A stretch of DNA of 25,911 nt from Zarea fungicola. Lineage: Eukaryota; Ascomycota; Sordariomycetes; Hypocreales; Cordycipitaceae. Numbering within the stretch: the stretch's first letter is position 1; each line of letters begins with the position of its first letter. Below, piece by piece: positions 10,149 through 23,088 of this stretch. The notes under the pieces are model-generated. The model was not told where the DNA came from, searched no databases, and saw nothing but the letters and a program-made list of their open reading frames with translations. A program made the translations under genes and the position numbers. The stretch lies in contig FWCC01000504.1 in NCBI GenBank assembly GCA_900169235.1, forward strand, positions 1 to 25,911, read 5' to 3'.

Positions 10149-10319
10149 ATGGACAACGAGGCTTGGGCAATGGTGGAGACGCAGGAGGGCCAGATTGTAT
10201 CAGGTGAGACCCCCCTGGAAGCCTCGCAAATTGCCAGCAATTACTCTCAAATGTCCACAACGGGCGGGGCAAGGTCTAAATTCTGCCAGTACATTCGGAG
10301 TACACGCATTGAGCGTTGA
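10149..10319 (+). CDS. Candidate small ORF, 56 residues, or an exon; unrecognised
   Basis: The ATG at 10149 sits in a favourable context (cgaccATGg) and opens a 56-codon frame to TGA at 10317-10319. The frame is open upstream to a TAG at about 10110. The peptide starts MDNEAWAMVETQEG and is rich in Glu, Gln, Ser, Thr and Gly, unlike most spurious frames here, which are rich in Cys, Arg, Leu and Phe. A 5' splice-like CAG/GTGAGA lies at 10201-10209, but the acceptors I tried give either a 34-nt intron (too short) or an early stop. No homologue is recognised. It could be chance. Confidence 0.2.
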   Translation: MDNEAWAMVETQEGQIVSGETPLEASQIASNYSQMSTTGGARSKFCQYIRSTRIER

Positions 10320-13300
10320 AGCAACTGCATTGCCGAGAAGTGATTCGACCTAGATTTGGGTCACTCGAATGGCTAGCCGTGATGAGGTGGATCTCGATTT
10401 GTGCAGTCAACACAGGAATAAACTTGCTGGTATGGGGTAGATAGGCAGGCATAGCACTACCAAGACACTGCCGTAAGGCGATACGCATCTTGTAAACTGG
10501 CTGAGACTTCGGCAGCCACTGTTCGCTAACTAACATGCATGCTACCGGATAGACCAATTTCCGATAGCGTACCATGTTCTCGATTGCGCTCGTCAGCCGT
10601 CATTTTTAAAATGCCAACCTTGAAAGTAAGGAGAGGGCGGATCTCTGAGTGGGAGATCCTTTCTAAATTCTTGTCTTATTCAATACTCAAGTTCAACCCT
10701 TCCATTATAGAAAGGCGGCTCAAAAATACCGCTATAAATTACAAGCCGAGTTGTCTACCGAGATTGTAATGTCAACGAAGTACTTTAAGGGACGTTGAGG
10801 GGCGGTGGAGGAGAGGCGCAGCACCACTGTTATGGTCGTAAGCAATTTTTGTAAAATTGGTGGCATTCGGAGCTCGCAATCCATATCACTATTGACACAG
10901 TGCTCGGTAGTTACACCTTCCGTGTCAAGGTCGCGACCTAGCGGCGTCTTGCACGCATGTGACGGTTTCTACCATCTTGATTCATTGTGCTGGGCAAGCT
11001 TCAGCTGTTTTGAGCTAGCCTTCTCAGTTAACGGTATTTCTCAGCCCGGGTTTCTCCTACATGACCCTTGTTGCCTTGGTACCTGAGGGAAAATCAGAAC
11101 GTGGCGGGGATTGAGATCGGAACTGTGGATTGCCAACAGCCAGATGCCGGTTGCAAGGTCCTGGCTATTGCACAGCACAATGCAATACAATAGAAAACAT
11201 TTTAAATTTGTTTGCGTGGTCTGCGGCGCATTCTTGGGTGTCTTTGACGGGAATGTCAGTCGGTAGAGGCCCGCCCGAAATCCGTGCGGGCGAGATCCGA
11301 CAAGAGGCTTGACGGGTACGTCAACTGCCGATCTGAGCCAAAATACTGTTAACCGTATTGCCTGTTGCCAAAACACTTAGTTACTACGTGTACAGGGAAC
11401 AGTCTTCTTGCGACCGAAGCGATCGCAACAGCCTCGGTGGTAAAGGCCGTTCTGGAGGTGTAACTCATACCTCGGCTCCCGCTCATCGGGCAAGATCTAT
11501 CTCACAAACGGAAATGGAATTCTGCCGCTATTATCGGGAAGCGCTTTGACAATGCACCATACCAGAAGACCAGTCAGTCTGCCACCTCGGCCAACTCCGT
11601 CCTAGAAAAGGGTAAACGCCAAAAGAAATACTTGCATGGGATAATAACCTCGCGTTCTTAATCGCAGGTACTGCTCCCAAACTTTTGGTATGCCTGGAGT
11701 AAGAAGCGCTCACATGTCACATTGGTTGATTCCGTTTCCCGAAGTAACATGAGCGAGCACTGGTGGATGGTCGTTCACTCCCCGCTAGTTTTCTGCTAGT
11801 ACTGTCTGAGTTGAGATAATTATTCAGTGGAGAATCGGCACAAGTTCAGAGGCAGGCCAAAGACGATACCGAGGTATTGAGCATTTAGTCTTCCGAGCCG
11901 GCAATTGGAGAGGGGAAATGAGACCTTGTTACCCATCAACCCATCACCCCAACGGATATCGTGCTAGTTGTGAGACAAACACTTGGCAACCAGCGGCACT
12001 GCATCCGCAACGGCTTCACGGATGTCAAGCTTCAAACGGGATGTACCGTGACGGGCGGTACGCTTATACAGGGAAACTCGGAAAAGTGTCAAACAAGCAA
12101 TAATTGACAGTCGCTGGTATCAAACGCAGCGGCAGCATATGCTTGGACTTGTAGACTGCGCATTGCAGCCATGCCACGAAGTAAAATCAGTTTGAAGTTC
12201 GGTACGGGTATGATACTTGGCGAAGATGTAGATGTGTTTAATTGTATGTCTGAGGCCATCTCGAATTTCCCATGCGTGTGTGATTTTTCGACAACGGCAA
12301 TTCGCCCAAGGTTCTGCTGGCGGCTCGAAATACAGGCGCTTAAATAATGACCATTAGTGGCTCTGTTCCCTGACCTCATTGGGGTTCAATACATTAAAGT
12401 AATATGCTGTGGTTGCAGCTGGCGATATTGCAGCTGGCAGTACGATATCTATTTCCAACATTAGCGGCATTCTTTAATAGAACGGTCCAGGGCAGTTCAA
12501 GATCAGCTTTACGTGCGAGAAAGCGCCAAGCAAATAAAGACCTCGAAGTTTGTCAAAAGCACAGAAGGATGAGGCATTGACAGGTATGTACCGTCGGCGA
12601 CGATATTTTACCTTGCTTGTGCAGGATTTCACTTAGCATCGATTTGGTAGGTGAGTTGGTGTTCGTGGGGGTTAACGGCGGCGGCCGGCGAGTCAATACT
12701 TTCCTTTCAGTAACGACTATAGTTGGCGTTTCGGGCCTATAACTGACAGCAATAAAGCCATTATTGCTAGATGTCAAAAGGCAATGCAATTCATAATAAG
12801 GAGGGGATGAGCTACCCCTTGCAGAATGTATTTCGTCCAGGGATGCAAGTAGAGCACGGTCCATTTTAAAAATAACTGGCGTCGGCTTTTTGATGTCCAA
12901 CGTAGTCCATATCCAACGCATACTCGAACGGGTAATTTAGCTTCATATTATACGTTCCAGGTTATCCATAGATGGTACCTGGGCAGGTACTTGTTGTTTA
13001 ATTTCTGCATGTACCCTTTTTCACTTCTTCTAGCCAGGATATCCTCACACCTCCCGCTGCTGCCCCACGCAGTCTGCCGCATCGACGCAGGCCGGTCGCC
13101 ATCTCCGAAACTAGGAGTCGCAGAAACCTGTTCGCCGGCCTAAATCCACTATACTCAAAGTCGAAGTTGCGCCGAGAGCTGATCCTTCCCTCCTCGTGGC
13201 ATGCAGTGCATTTAGTTGGCACCTGCGCCGCTCTCGTGCATAGGTTGTGCAAGCCGCCGACGACTAGGCTACGTTCTAAGTAGAGATGGCGCCAGTAGAC

Positions 13301-15120
13301 CCTGACCGCCATGTGTTGACCCCAGCTTTTGGCGGCCTGTTATTGTTGCAGAAATGCAGACTGACCATGGTGGCGCAGCCAAATGTTTCCCAGGAGACGC
13401 CACTCTTGAAACAATCCAGGCCCTGAACACCATTCGTTCACCTCCATTTCAATCTTCTCCATAGTCTTTCCACAAATCAACGACTCCCAGCAAACTATAT
13501 TGTTTAATTGACCAGTGTTAACAAGCCACTGATGTTATGAACCGGTGATTCCACCTTTGCCTATCGATGCCTTCTCATTGTTCACATTCATTGCATGTTA
13601 GATCGTTACTGAGCCTATCCATGCAGTGCTTGGCTTGCAGGGTCCATGCGATACTTCTCTGCAAGACAAGAACGGGCTCATTGTGCAACTGCCTTGTAAA
13701 ATAATAGAGCGCGAGTCGGGCTGCGATAACGCTATAGCTTGCCCACCCAATGGCATACTTGAAAAAGGGTCTCACCAATGCCTATTCATTCGGCCGAGTT
13801 GATACGAGACTGCGATATAGATCCAGAACGTGGAAAATGACTAGCGTACAAAGTAAAGGCAATCGAAAGCAATGCTCGAAAGAGACCATGAAAAAATTGC
13901 TAAGAAGTATCTAGGGTACCGCAGTAGAACGGTTGCGTTTCTGAGCAGAGGTACTGTGGCGTCCCTGAGTGCAGCTAGAATCAAAACTGCAATCCCAGCA
14001 GTTAATCATCAACGCACTCAGCCACCGCTTATGACGGAGACAAATTAGTTATTAATCCGGTAGTTGGTCGCAGCTCCCGTTAGCTTGAGGGGTTAAAAAA
14101 TAATAATAGAAATCGCTCGCCCTAGAAGGTAATAAGTGTAGCTATACTCCGTAGCGTTGGCCAATTCGCCCTGAAACGGTGGCGGGCGTAGGTGGCTGGA
14201 AAGTAGTTCTCCTCGAAGACACGGAAGGAGAAGCCTAAATTGGACAACGGACACGCACGTGAGGGAAATGGAGCTAACTAACATGTACATAATGCCACGG
14301 GTCAGTTTTAGTTGGCAGCGGAGGCTCGATCATCCCTCGCCACTCTGCTAGAACGCCCTTCTAGCTCCATGCCGACTACCTTCTAGCATTGCCCAAGGTC
14401 GACGCCACAGTGAATCACGGCAAAGCCGTACATAAATCTGGTCGAAGACCATGTTGACAGCGGCACGCTACGCAACGGGGCCAGGGCCAAGACTCCATCC
14501 AGCCCACCTGGGCAGTTTCGACTGCGAACACCACGACTCGCTTGCGCTGGGATGGGTCAAGGCCGCAGCAGGCCAATGTTTGGTAGAATACTTGCTCAAG
14601 TGTGGCATTCGTTGGCCCCAACAACCTGCTCGAGACTCGAGTTTTACGGTGGTCCAGCCACAGTGGATGGCAAGAAATTGGTAACCTTCTCACGATTGAT
14701 AGGGGTCGGGCCACACCAATAGATTCCCGTAGCAAAAAATCTTCACTAGTTATCCCTCAACACCACATGGGTGCCATCACAGGGGTATTCTGTTCCGAAT
14801 CAAATCAGAGGCAACGTGTAATATGTGCCACGATTCGGAGGCCGGAACGTGAGGCTTGAAAAGGAAGAAGCTCCCGCTCCGATAAGTCTTGTCTATCACG
14901 TCGGCCGTGCAGCTTAGTTGGACCAACTAAAATTGGCCAGCAAACGAGCCGAAACCAACTAGTTAACACGGATATCCCGAAGGTGACGGATGGCTCGTCT
15001 TCAGCTTCGGACGTTGCTGTCGTTACTCGGAGCGGCGTTCCGACATACACGAGCATCATGGTAACTTCAGTTGGTACATTCTGTAAACGTACAAGGAGTA
15101 GGCCTGTGCATTCATTATAG
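10320..15120. other. Gene-free stretch
   Basis: No recognised gene. It contains the inverted-repeat cluster at 11244-11324, an inverted repeat GTACCG-n7-CGGTAC at 12043-12061, GCTAGAA-n5-TTCTAGC near 14347-14365 (heat-shock-element-like geometry) and TACTCCGTA at 14145-14153. The frames at 12553-12921 (-), 14415-14735 (-) and 14451-14684 (+) are 77-122 codons, match no family I know and fall within chance length. Confidence 0.5.
11244..11324. promoter_or_regulatory. Stem-loop flanked by two TTGACGGG-type inverted repeats
   Basis: TTGACGGGAATGTCA (11244-11258) and TTGACGGGTACGTCAA (11309-11324) are near-direct repeats 65 bp apart. Each carries internal TGAC/GTCA symmetry, and the second is a perfect TTGACG-n4-CGTCAA. 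Between them GTCGG (11259-11263) pairs with CCGAC (11297-11301), and GCCCGC (11269-11274) pairs with GCGGGC (11286-11291), leaving a symmetric 5x5 internal loop and an 11-nt end loop. It could be a protein-binding cluster or an RNA structure. No gene adjoins it. Confidence 0.25.
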
Positions 15121-15121
15121 C

Positions 15122-15162
15122 TTGACTACTCCGTGCTATGCCGTAGGCACGGAGTAGTTCAA
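15122..15162. repeat. Strong hairpin built from inverted ACTCCGT/ACGGAGT motifs
   Basis: CTACTCCGTGC (15126-15136) and GCACGGAGTAG (15147-15157) are perfect 11-bp arms around a 10-nt loop. The outer bases TTGA and TTCAA extend the pairing with one unpaired base. It is the longest short-loop inverted repeat I noticed, and about 0.1 would be expected by chance. It shares its core with the TACGGAGTA word found elsewhere in the window. Confidence 0.6.
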
Positions 15163-15315
15163 TACGGAGGTTTCACAACGGAACGAGCTCCGGCCGTTGG
15201 CGCGAATACCTGCCTCATACTATCAAGTGGAGTGCACTCCAGCAATAGCCAAATCAGAGCACCGAGCGATGTTCAGCACAAAATAAGAGACATCAAGAGC
15301 AATCATGAAAACAAC

Positions 15316-15348
15316 AAATAAACATCAAATAAACATCAAATAAACATC
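15316..15348. repeat. 11-bp tandem repeat (aaataaacatc, 3 perfect copies)
   Basis: Three identical 11-bp units lie at 15316-15326, 15327-15337 and 15338-15348. About 100 bp further on, a 9-bp unit (tacaggcag) repeats twice at 15448-15465. Confidence 0.9.
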
Positions 15349-18300
15349 ACCGAGCCTGGTAGCACTGGTAGCTACAAGACCTAGCAATGCAGTTCTTAGC
15401 CTGACAGTGGATCAACATAGGTACGCGAGGCCTCTTAGCAGGGCACATACAGGCAGTACAGGCAGTAATAACCCTTCCTTCGTAGAGCACATAATTGCCA
15501 GTTTGGCGGCAATGATGAGATTGAGATCCTGGCTGATTTAGCCCACAGTTGGGACTACTAACTTAATTAGCCAACGAGAACCATATACAGGGGTTATTTG
15601 GTCAATCTCAAATTCTCAATACACTTGAAGAGTTTCGTTACAACAGTGAGCATGGTGACCTGCTCGGAGGCTTCCCGCACCCAGGCAAGAGCAATGCGTA
15701 GTTAATAATAATGGCGACCATGTGGGCCAGACAGGAATAATCGCCACAGTGCTGGGCGTGGCTACACTAATTATGAGTATCGTCACCCAATTCGTCTCGC
15801 ATCATGCAGGAACCTGACTCTTCCAATTGCTCCGGAAGTTGGAGCTTTGTCGCCGAGTAAATCAGTGCGCCAAGGTCCCAATACTAAGCCACTTGGCGCA
15901 ATCTGTAGTCGTTGCCACAATGGGGGTACGAATTAGCATGAAGAGCGCAAGTGCCGATGTAAGAGTGGTGGTCTTTCTTTGATCCTGGGCACGTCAGCGT
16001 TCGATAGCAAGATCGATGGCATATGGCATCTTGTGGCACTGTAATTGGACAGGGTGGAAACAAGAGGCGCGGTAAATATACCAGTTTTGTCAGTATAGAT
16101 CCATCACAGCGAAACCGGAACATAGCAGGCTTGGCTGTTAAATACTCCTAATTAGCCCAAGCAATATGACACTCATTATCTGTATCGGGAGTCTGAAGGC
16201 GTCGTGAGAGGGGTTCTAGGTTGATCCTTGGTTGCTGCCTAGTCTCGCGCCCACGGCCAAGCCGCTGTGGACCAACCTGCAGCGGGAAACGTGGCTGGCT
16301 AAGACCATTAATCTGGCAGAAACAGTGGCCACTCTTGCCAGGGCTCGAGGAGATTGAGTGTCACTGGACGCTGGCAGACGATCCCCCATATTTACAAGGG
16401 GTCGCAGGCATATTCCCACCCAGCTCATAGGTCAGAGTTGACGTTTGACTCGCGGACAGCCATGCGACCCATAGTTATCTCGACAGCGGATCCCTGTCTT
16501 CTATTTATCGTAATTCGTATGTTGGAGTCAAGTGATGAGATTCTCTGATTTAGGAGCATGAGCCGAAGGTGTGCGGGGAAGGCATAGCGGAAACAGCCGT
16601 AAGTATCGCGCGAGGGAAATTCTCTAACATTGTACATTCTATAAGCATACTGCCGGAGAATTATTAGTTCCCAAAACCACGTGTAAGGCTATCTCGACGC
16701 CAAGACATGAGTGCCCGTCGCGTAAGATATAGGTGCGGAGGACGGGGACCTTGGCAAATGATATGTGGGTAGCATGTCAGAATATTTAGCGCATTTGAAA
16801 ATATTTTTTCCGTTGGAATAGTAAATGCGGCAATGACGGCCTGTGGCTGTAGGGGTATGAAACTACTCTTCTTTCTCATCAGCGTTGCCAGGATCCAAAT
16901 TAGGTTGTCTGACGTATGTACCACCGTAGCTGTCTCATGCTTGGCCAAGCCCGGTCTGTTCCAGTTTCTGCTGGAAGGCAAAATGTAATTAGGAGTAGAA
17001 GAAGCGGAAGAGTAAAAAGCCGGCCGGGTTATGCAGCGTAGGCGCAAAGGGTCCAGTTCGTTTCAATTGTCCCTCTAGAAAGTGGGTTTTATCTCTCTAT
17101 GTCGACGAGTAACCACGGCACTCTTGCCTTGAAATCGCGTCTTGATTCAAGATGATTTTTCAATACTTCATTTCAACTACAAGGGATATGTATGGACTGA
17201 GGCACCATGTTTACATAGATGCTGCATTGCATCTGCAACCAAGTCCTCAAAATTGCGACGCATCTGAATGGACGTCAAGGGTTGCGTGATAAACAGTCAC
17301 CCATGTGGCCCAATGCAACGTGCAGAGAGCGCGATCAACCAATTCTTTGCCGAATCATATAAAGAGACATCCATTGACAGCTGTCCCCACACGTCACGAT
17401 TGCGTATGTACTGTACTACCCCGGCATTGTTTCCAACAATGGCGTTCGCTACCCCGGTGTAGTGTCGCAAATAACAATGTACACATAATCTTATTATTAG
17501 TCTACTGGCTCTTCAATAAAATGAAGAGTAAGATTCGTACGGCGGCGCGGGCAGAAACTCGGCTTGGATAGCCGATTGCGCAAAACCGCTTTCCAGAGCA
17601 AATATAGCAGGCGTGTGGATAAAATATAACAGGCAGAAAACTGAGGTGAGTCTACGAGCTCTGCCTTGATGCCTGCGGCAGATATCACCAGCAATCTGCC
17701 TCCTACTAAGAGACATGCTCCGCGGTATTATTATATAGGGTGTTTGAGGGGTCGGTAATGACAGTTTGCTGGGGACGCAAAGTTTTTGGCCACTAGCTAG
17801 CATCAAGCAAGCACACTACGAAGTATTATGCACCTGTTATCAACGATGGCGAACGCTAGCGAGTGCCGGCACTTGCAGTTTGGCGCAATCGAGTTCTTAC
17901 TGTTCGAGTGTGGCTTCGTCCTCCGGGCCGCCCGATGAATTTTAAGTTTGCAACCGCCGTAGAATACTAGTTGGGGGACGCCTTCACGATAATGGTGTGT
18001 AAGAACCACTTTTTGGATTTTTCGAGACATAGGTTGCATGTTATTGACTTTTTATGGTTGGTATCGCGACACTTCTCTAGAAGGTGCGGGTGGAAACAAC
18101 ATGGACAAATACAGGGGTTGCCGTCGCTGAAACCGGCATTATGCAGTCTACCATTTAACAGCTCGGCACTGGTGTCGGGGTTTCTGCCAGCAGATACAAG
18201 GTCACTAATTCCGGTTACTGGTAGGTCGCGGATAGAGTCCCCCTGTCGTTAACTGGTTCGGTTAATAAGCAATACTTGTACAGAAGCAGACAAAATTCCG

Positions 18301-21300
18301 CGATTACTACCGCCGTGAGATTAGCCAACAGTAGTTGTGCTGTATCTTATTCATGCTCAATTCCAATTACCGCATTACGAAGTGATAATGTCTGAAAGCA
18401 CTCCTTGTCAACTTACCTCACTCGTCTTGGCAATCTTTTTCTCTGCCTCTTTCTCGTATGAGGACACCAAATCTGTTCTAGCTTATTCCGAACTGAGACA
18501 GAGCAATTGTGACTTGTTAGCAAATGAAGAAGGCAAAACAAGCAGCGTTAGCTGACTCGCTTGGTAGTTACTCTAAAGTTATTTGATAGTTTCAAGGACA
18601 GCACAGAAAGTCGCGCAACTAGTCTAAGATGAAAACTCAACAGACACACATGTAAAGGATCGAAAAAATACGAAATCATCCCATTCTGTAACAATAAGGA
18701 GCCTTGTAGACGTCTAGGGTATGATGCAGCTCATGCGCATATTGGTGATTTGTTTTTGTTTTTTGCTTTTTCTCCCTATCTTTGCATCTCCATCTACCCC
18801 GTAGTGCAATAACCTTCACATGTTTCCTGTCACCCAGAAAGAAGTGGTGAGATAGACCAGAAGATACCACCGCATTTTGCTCTTTTAATCTCGGTAATAC
18901 ATCTCATGCCATAGCTCCACGGTATGTCGCCGGTTCTTGATAGGCGGTAGCCAACAACAGAACAAACCAAGTTCTGAGCCAAGAAACTCTAAATGCACTC
19001 CCCCGCTAGAAATACTACCCTGTGATACCGAGTTCCAGGCCGAGGGCTATCTGTTCCGATGACCTTGTTAAAAAGGTCTGCCGTTGAATTTTCATGTACC
19101 TAGTTGTTGCCAATCCAACAAGTCCTGTATAGACGAGCAACAGTTTCCACACTTGCCAGGGGCTATTTCGAGCCTGCCTCCGCGGTCGGAACTCGGAGCA
19201 GGTATGTACCTTCTTACAGCACAGACACGATGCATCGATGCGAGACAGATGGCCATATAGCCGAGAGGGCCAGCTACTAACAATCGTACTGAATATTCAG
19301 GTGTTGGCTGCTACCTCGCAAGGGCCTTACTGCGTTGCGACACTGCACTCGGTAGTAGTGGCAGGAGAGATTAACATTGACAGAGGGCCGAACCCCTGGC
19401 AGCGGGTTATCAATACAACAACATCCACATAAATAGTGCAATCTAGGAAATATGTCTCGCCACCGTTCTGCTCCGTGATCGAGTTAAATGCCTCTAGCTG
19501 ATGTACCATCATGGCGTAATCTCTTTGTTCCGTTTCGCAATTAATACATTTTTCTCTCGCATTTATTGGTGCCGATTATACTTGGAGTATTGGCGCACAG
19601 TTACGTGTACGGCGACGCCTTATTTGACTGTTGTAAATGAGCCAGTACAATGTACCTCGTAGGTGTGTATCAATCTGTCAGACATGGAAGCTTACAGTTT
19701 GACGCAGCCAAGCCCACCTCCATATTCGGCTGTCGAATATTGATTTGGAGCAAATTTTCGATTTGCTAAATTAAAAATAGAATATAATTGCCTCTGCTAC
19801 AGCAAGTGCCCTCCCAAACAAAGAGACTTGAAACAATCATGCAAGTAGATGGGCCAGTCTCCCAACTGGCAGGGAACAGGCATTGTATGTTCGCTTTGCA
19901 GGCATCATTTCGTCGGTCGATAGTGGAGTTCCCATCCTGCTGCAGTTATGCATCATGTCTGGCTCTCCAGACTTGAAACAGAGCGGGACCCTCTTCGTGG
20001 CTCTACGTTGGAACTATTAATTTCGCTCTGTCTTCTAAATTTGACTTGAATGTCATTCGCTACCATATGTCGAATTTATCCTTGACCGATGGGATAAGCC
20101 GTGAGGCTAGACCAGTGGCTATAGCGGTGACTGAGAACCTTGATGCCAGAATTCTCCTGGGTAAAGGCTCCTTAAAAATCATGCATTGCATTCTTGTGTG
20201 AAATGCTGCCTTGGTCTCAGCCCAGTCCGGGATTGCTGTGATAGAGCTACAGAAATTCCTTCAAGGTATGATGTACCGGCTTGTGACTGCGCCGAAGCCC
20301 TGCATCCTTCCTGGTTCAAGATGATCATGTGGCTTCTATTCGGGATTTCCCACTACAGGGGCCATAATCTACATTTTCCAGGAAAAAGTGGACAAAACTC
20401 GACGCGGCAGAAAGTAGAGGAAAAAAGCGGTGGCGTGTCCTAAGGAGAGAGATACACCCTGTGCAGTAATCTTCCCAAGAGTTTTGTCCATGTAAGCCAG
20501 GAGCTGCAGCAACTGGGTAACCGCTTTTGATGGCCATTGTAGCGAACGCATTATTTAGCCTCGCTTGCCGCGCAACTTAGGCTGAAGGTGTGGCAGTGAT
20601 ACTCCTTTGGCTTGAAAGAAAACTAGGCAGAATAAGTGAACGAAAAAAACCAAGACACTTTCATCCAAGATCGACAATGGCTTCCTTTCTTTGCCTGACA
20701 ACTGTCCTGGATCCTAATTCAGCCTCTGGTGGCTGCCAAGACTAAACTATAACAAGATTGACCAGGCAAGTATGGTCCCTATTGTGCAATTTATGCGGAA
20801 GAAACGGCCAATGATGGTCTGGGGGAAGTCTGCCTACGACTCCGGATTATGGCAAACTGACCTGAGTTAATCACGCTTCTTCACGCTTCTTTCGTTCGGC
20901 TAGTTGTTTTTCCTTGCGAATTTAGTTCACTCCCCCATCCCGCTAACTGGCAGAATTGGCCCATTTTGATCATGGGCTATTTTTTCTGTGGTGGCGGCCG
21001 ACTGCCCCTGCAGCCTGGGCCGATACCTGATGCGAACAGTTCCCGAAACCCAGGAACGCCAATCGATTACAGGAGACAAGGATGGTTTTTGGTCGGGTAC
21101 GAGCACCCGGAAATTGAGCGAGAAACATCATGAGTCGTGCTCCAATTCGTACTGCTACCAGTATCTAGGTGATAACATGGCAGTCGGTGCTTGGAAACCA
21201 AAACCAATCGCCTTTCAAATCGAGCAGGTAAATCAAACGCCGGAAATGCTAATTTTTCTGCCAGCCTTTATTTGCCCATTTTGGGGTAGCATCTGTGTGT

Positions 21301-22918
21301 AGCGTTTCTGTAGCGTCCTTTCAGATTCAGGGCCGCTCTAGCACCGTTTTCTACTCGCATTTCTCGTGAGAACGGCCAACCTAATCATGTTTCATACGGG
21401 AAGCGTTGAGGATGTGGGTGTGGGGAGGGGTGCCTTGGGTTCCCACCGACGACGGAAAACGCCTTGCAACTACATACTCTAGAGAGCAGAGCAGCCAAAT
21501 AGTTTGACTCTACGGGGTACCGCAGATGTCTAGTCTAACTCGGCGGCGCCACAAGCAAGAAGAAGAACATATTTTTTGAGAGCTGAAAGATGGGCCACGA
21601 TGGGTCTAATGATGGACCTCGTTTTCTTGAGCTGGAATAAAATGCAAATGTGTCGAGTCAAATCCCTACAAGTGTCATCAGCGTGGCTGTTGGGCTGACT
21701 GTGACTGACTGTACCAGTAAATTACTGGAACACGTCTCTGACATCGGCGAACAGGGAGTTGCAGGCCGACTAGAAGCTTGAATAACGCAAGCTCCTGCGT
21801 TTGGCAAGGGAGGGAAGGTCTTCTTCGTGCCGACATTGTGTGCACTTGATCCGCATGTATACAATCCACCGGCAGGTACCTTCATTGTATTAGTTCGCCG
21901 TTGTTAAGCGAGACAGGATGCTCCTTTGGATGCCACCACGGAACTATTTACAGCCAGCCAAGACCAATAGAGGCGGGGTGATGGCCATCGCCGCTATCCA
22001 GTGACAAGTTACATGGATGAACCCGGTTCGCTGGGTCACACTGATGAAAGTAGTGGCACAGAACGGCCAAGCCCACCTGAGGAGCCAAAATAAAAAACAG
22101 GCCATGAAACGGCCCATAGGCAGGTTGCCACCTCCCACTTGCGAACCAAAAGCCTGCGCTTTACTAAGGGAAACGCACCAATGAGTGTGCCATTTACCTT
22201 TTTAGTTCCCTACAATTATCGGCATCCCACTTCTTGACGGGGATTAAATAAGGCACAAAGCCACACGACAAAATAGACCACATTTGCGGATACATACTTT
22301 CTTCAGCAGCGTAGTCGCCCCTCCCAAACCACTTTGGTGGATTGCAAAAGAGGACTATTTATGTAGTTGACTTTCTAGTTAAAAGAACCAATCTTGTTTG
22401 GCAAGGCATTAAGGCGCCTCAAATTCATGGGTTTACACGTTACAGGCCGCGCAACCCAGGTTGGTCGGAGTTCAGCCCGAAAATTGAACTCTGTTAAACA
22501 GAGAATCAGCTGTCTTGAAGCGCACCTAATATTGGAAATACAAAGTAGCCCACTGACCATCCTTATTCTAGAGACCTATCGGGTTGTTTCATCATTGCCA
22601 CGAGGTGTTCGTTCCTGCGAACAGACTTAGGCTCGGATGCTATGATCTATTTTACGGCCGTTTTAAACTGCCAGGGTCTTGATACCACCCTTCCTAAATT
22701 TATTGCTTTTATAGCTGGCTCATTAACCAACAATTTTTTTTCTTGTAGTTATGTGTACATACGCTTCTACCAGAGACCTATGATTATCCAGGCTAGGTTA
22801 GAAAATGTGTAACCAAGATATACGAAAGACAATGTGACAAAGGATGGTGCCAATGGTTGACAGGCTCTTTGAGCTAGCCCAGATCGACAGCGCGATTTCC
22901 AAGCCGCCGATAAATTAG
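15349..22918. other. Gene-free stretch
   Basis: No recognised gene or RNA. Small items are a 10-bp direct repeat (tcacgcttct) at 20871-20890, adjacent 7-bp stem-loops at 19722-19740 and 19749-19767, CCAGTAA-A-TTACTGG near 21714-21728, GAGTTCA-n10-TGAACTC at 22468-22491, and CTCTGTT-A-AACAGAG at 22489-22503. The longest frame is 16664-17047 (-, 127 codons), with no recognised motif. A short plus frame at about 16219-16358 reads like an amphipathic helix but is only about 45 codons. Confidence 0.5.
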
Positions 22919-23088
22919 GTGCCCATGTTTTTTGCTTGGATAAGCCACGTTGCCAGACCCATGTTCCGACAGGAACAGCTTACTAGATGTCGATGCTACC
23001 TTGATCTATCTTTATGTTCATTTTTATACATTTACCTGCATGAATTTAATTTATCTAGCTATGGGGTTTCTTCTTCGTATTTCTGCAG

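Noticed and set aside
12043..12061. GACGGGCGGT resembling the conserved small-subunit rRNA primer site
   Set aside because: The similarity stops after ten bases and no other rRNA sequence surrounds it. It is better explained as the spacer and arm of a GTACCG/CGGTAC inverted repeat.
12553..12921. Minus frame with a faint resemblance to a HET domain (FIAVSY, PTIVV)
   Set aside because: The diagnostic Trp-Gly and downstream HET motifs are absent. The frame is within chance length.
14451..14684. 77-codon plus frame with protein-like composition
   Set aside because: Third-position GC is no higher than in the surrounding DNA, an opposite-strand frame of 106 codons overlaps it, and no family is recognised.
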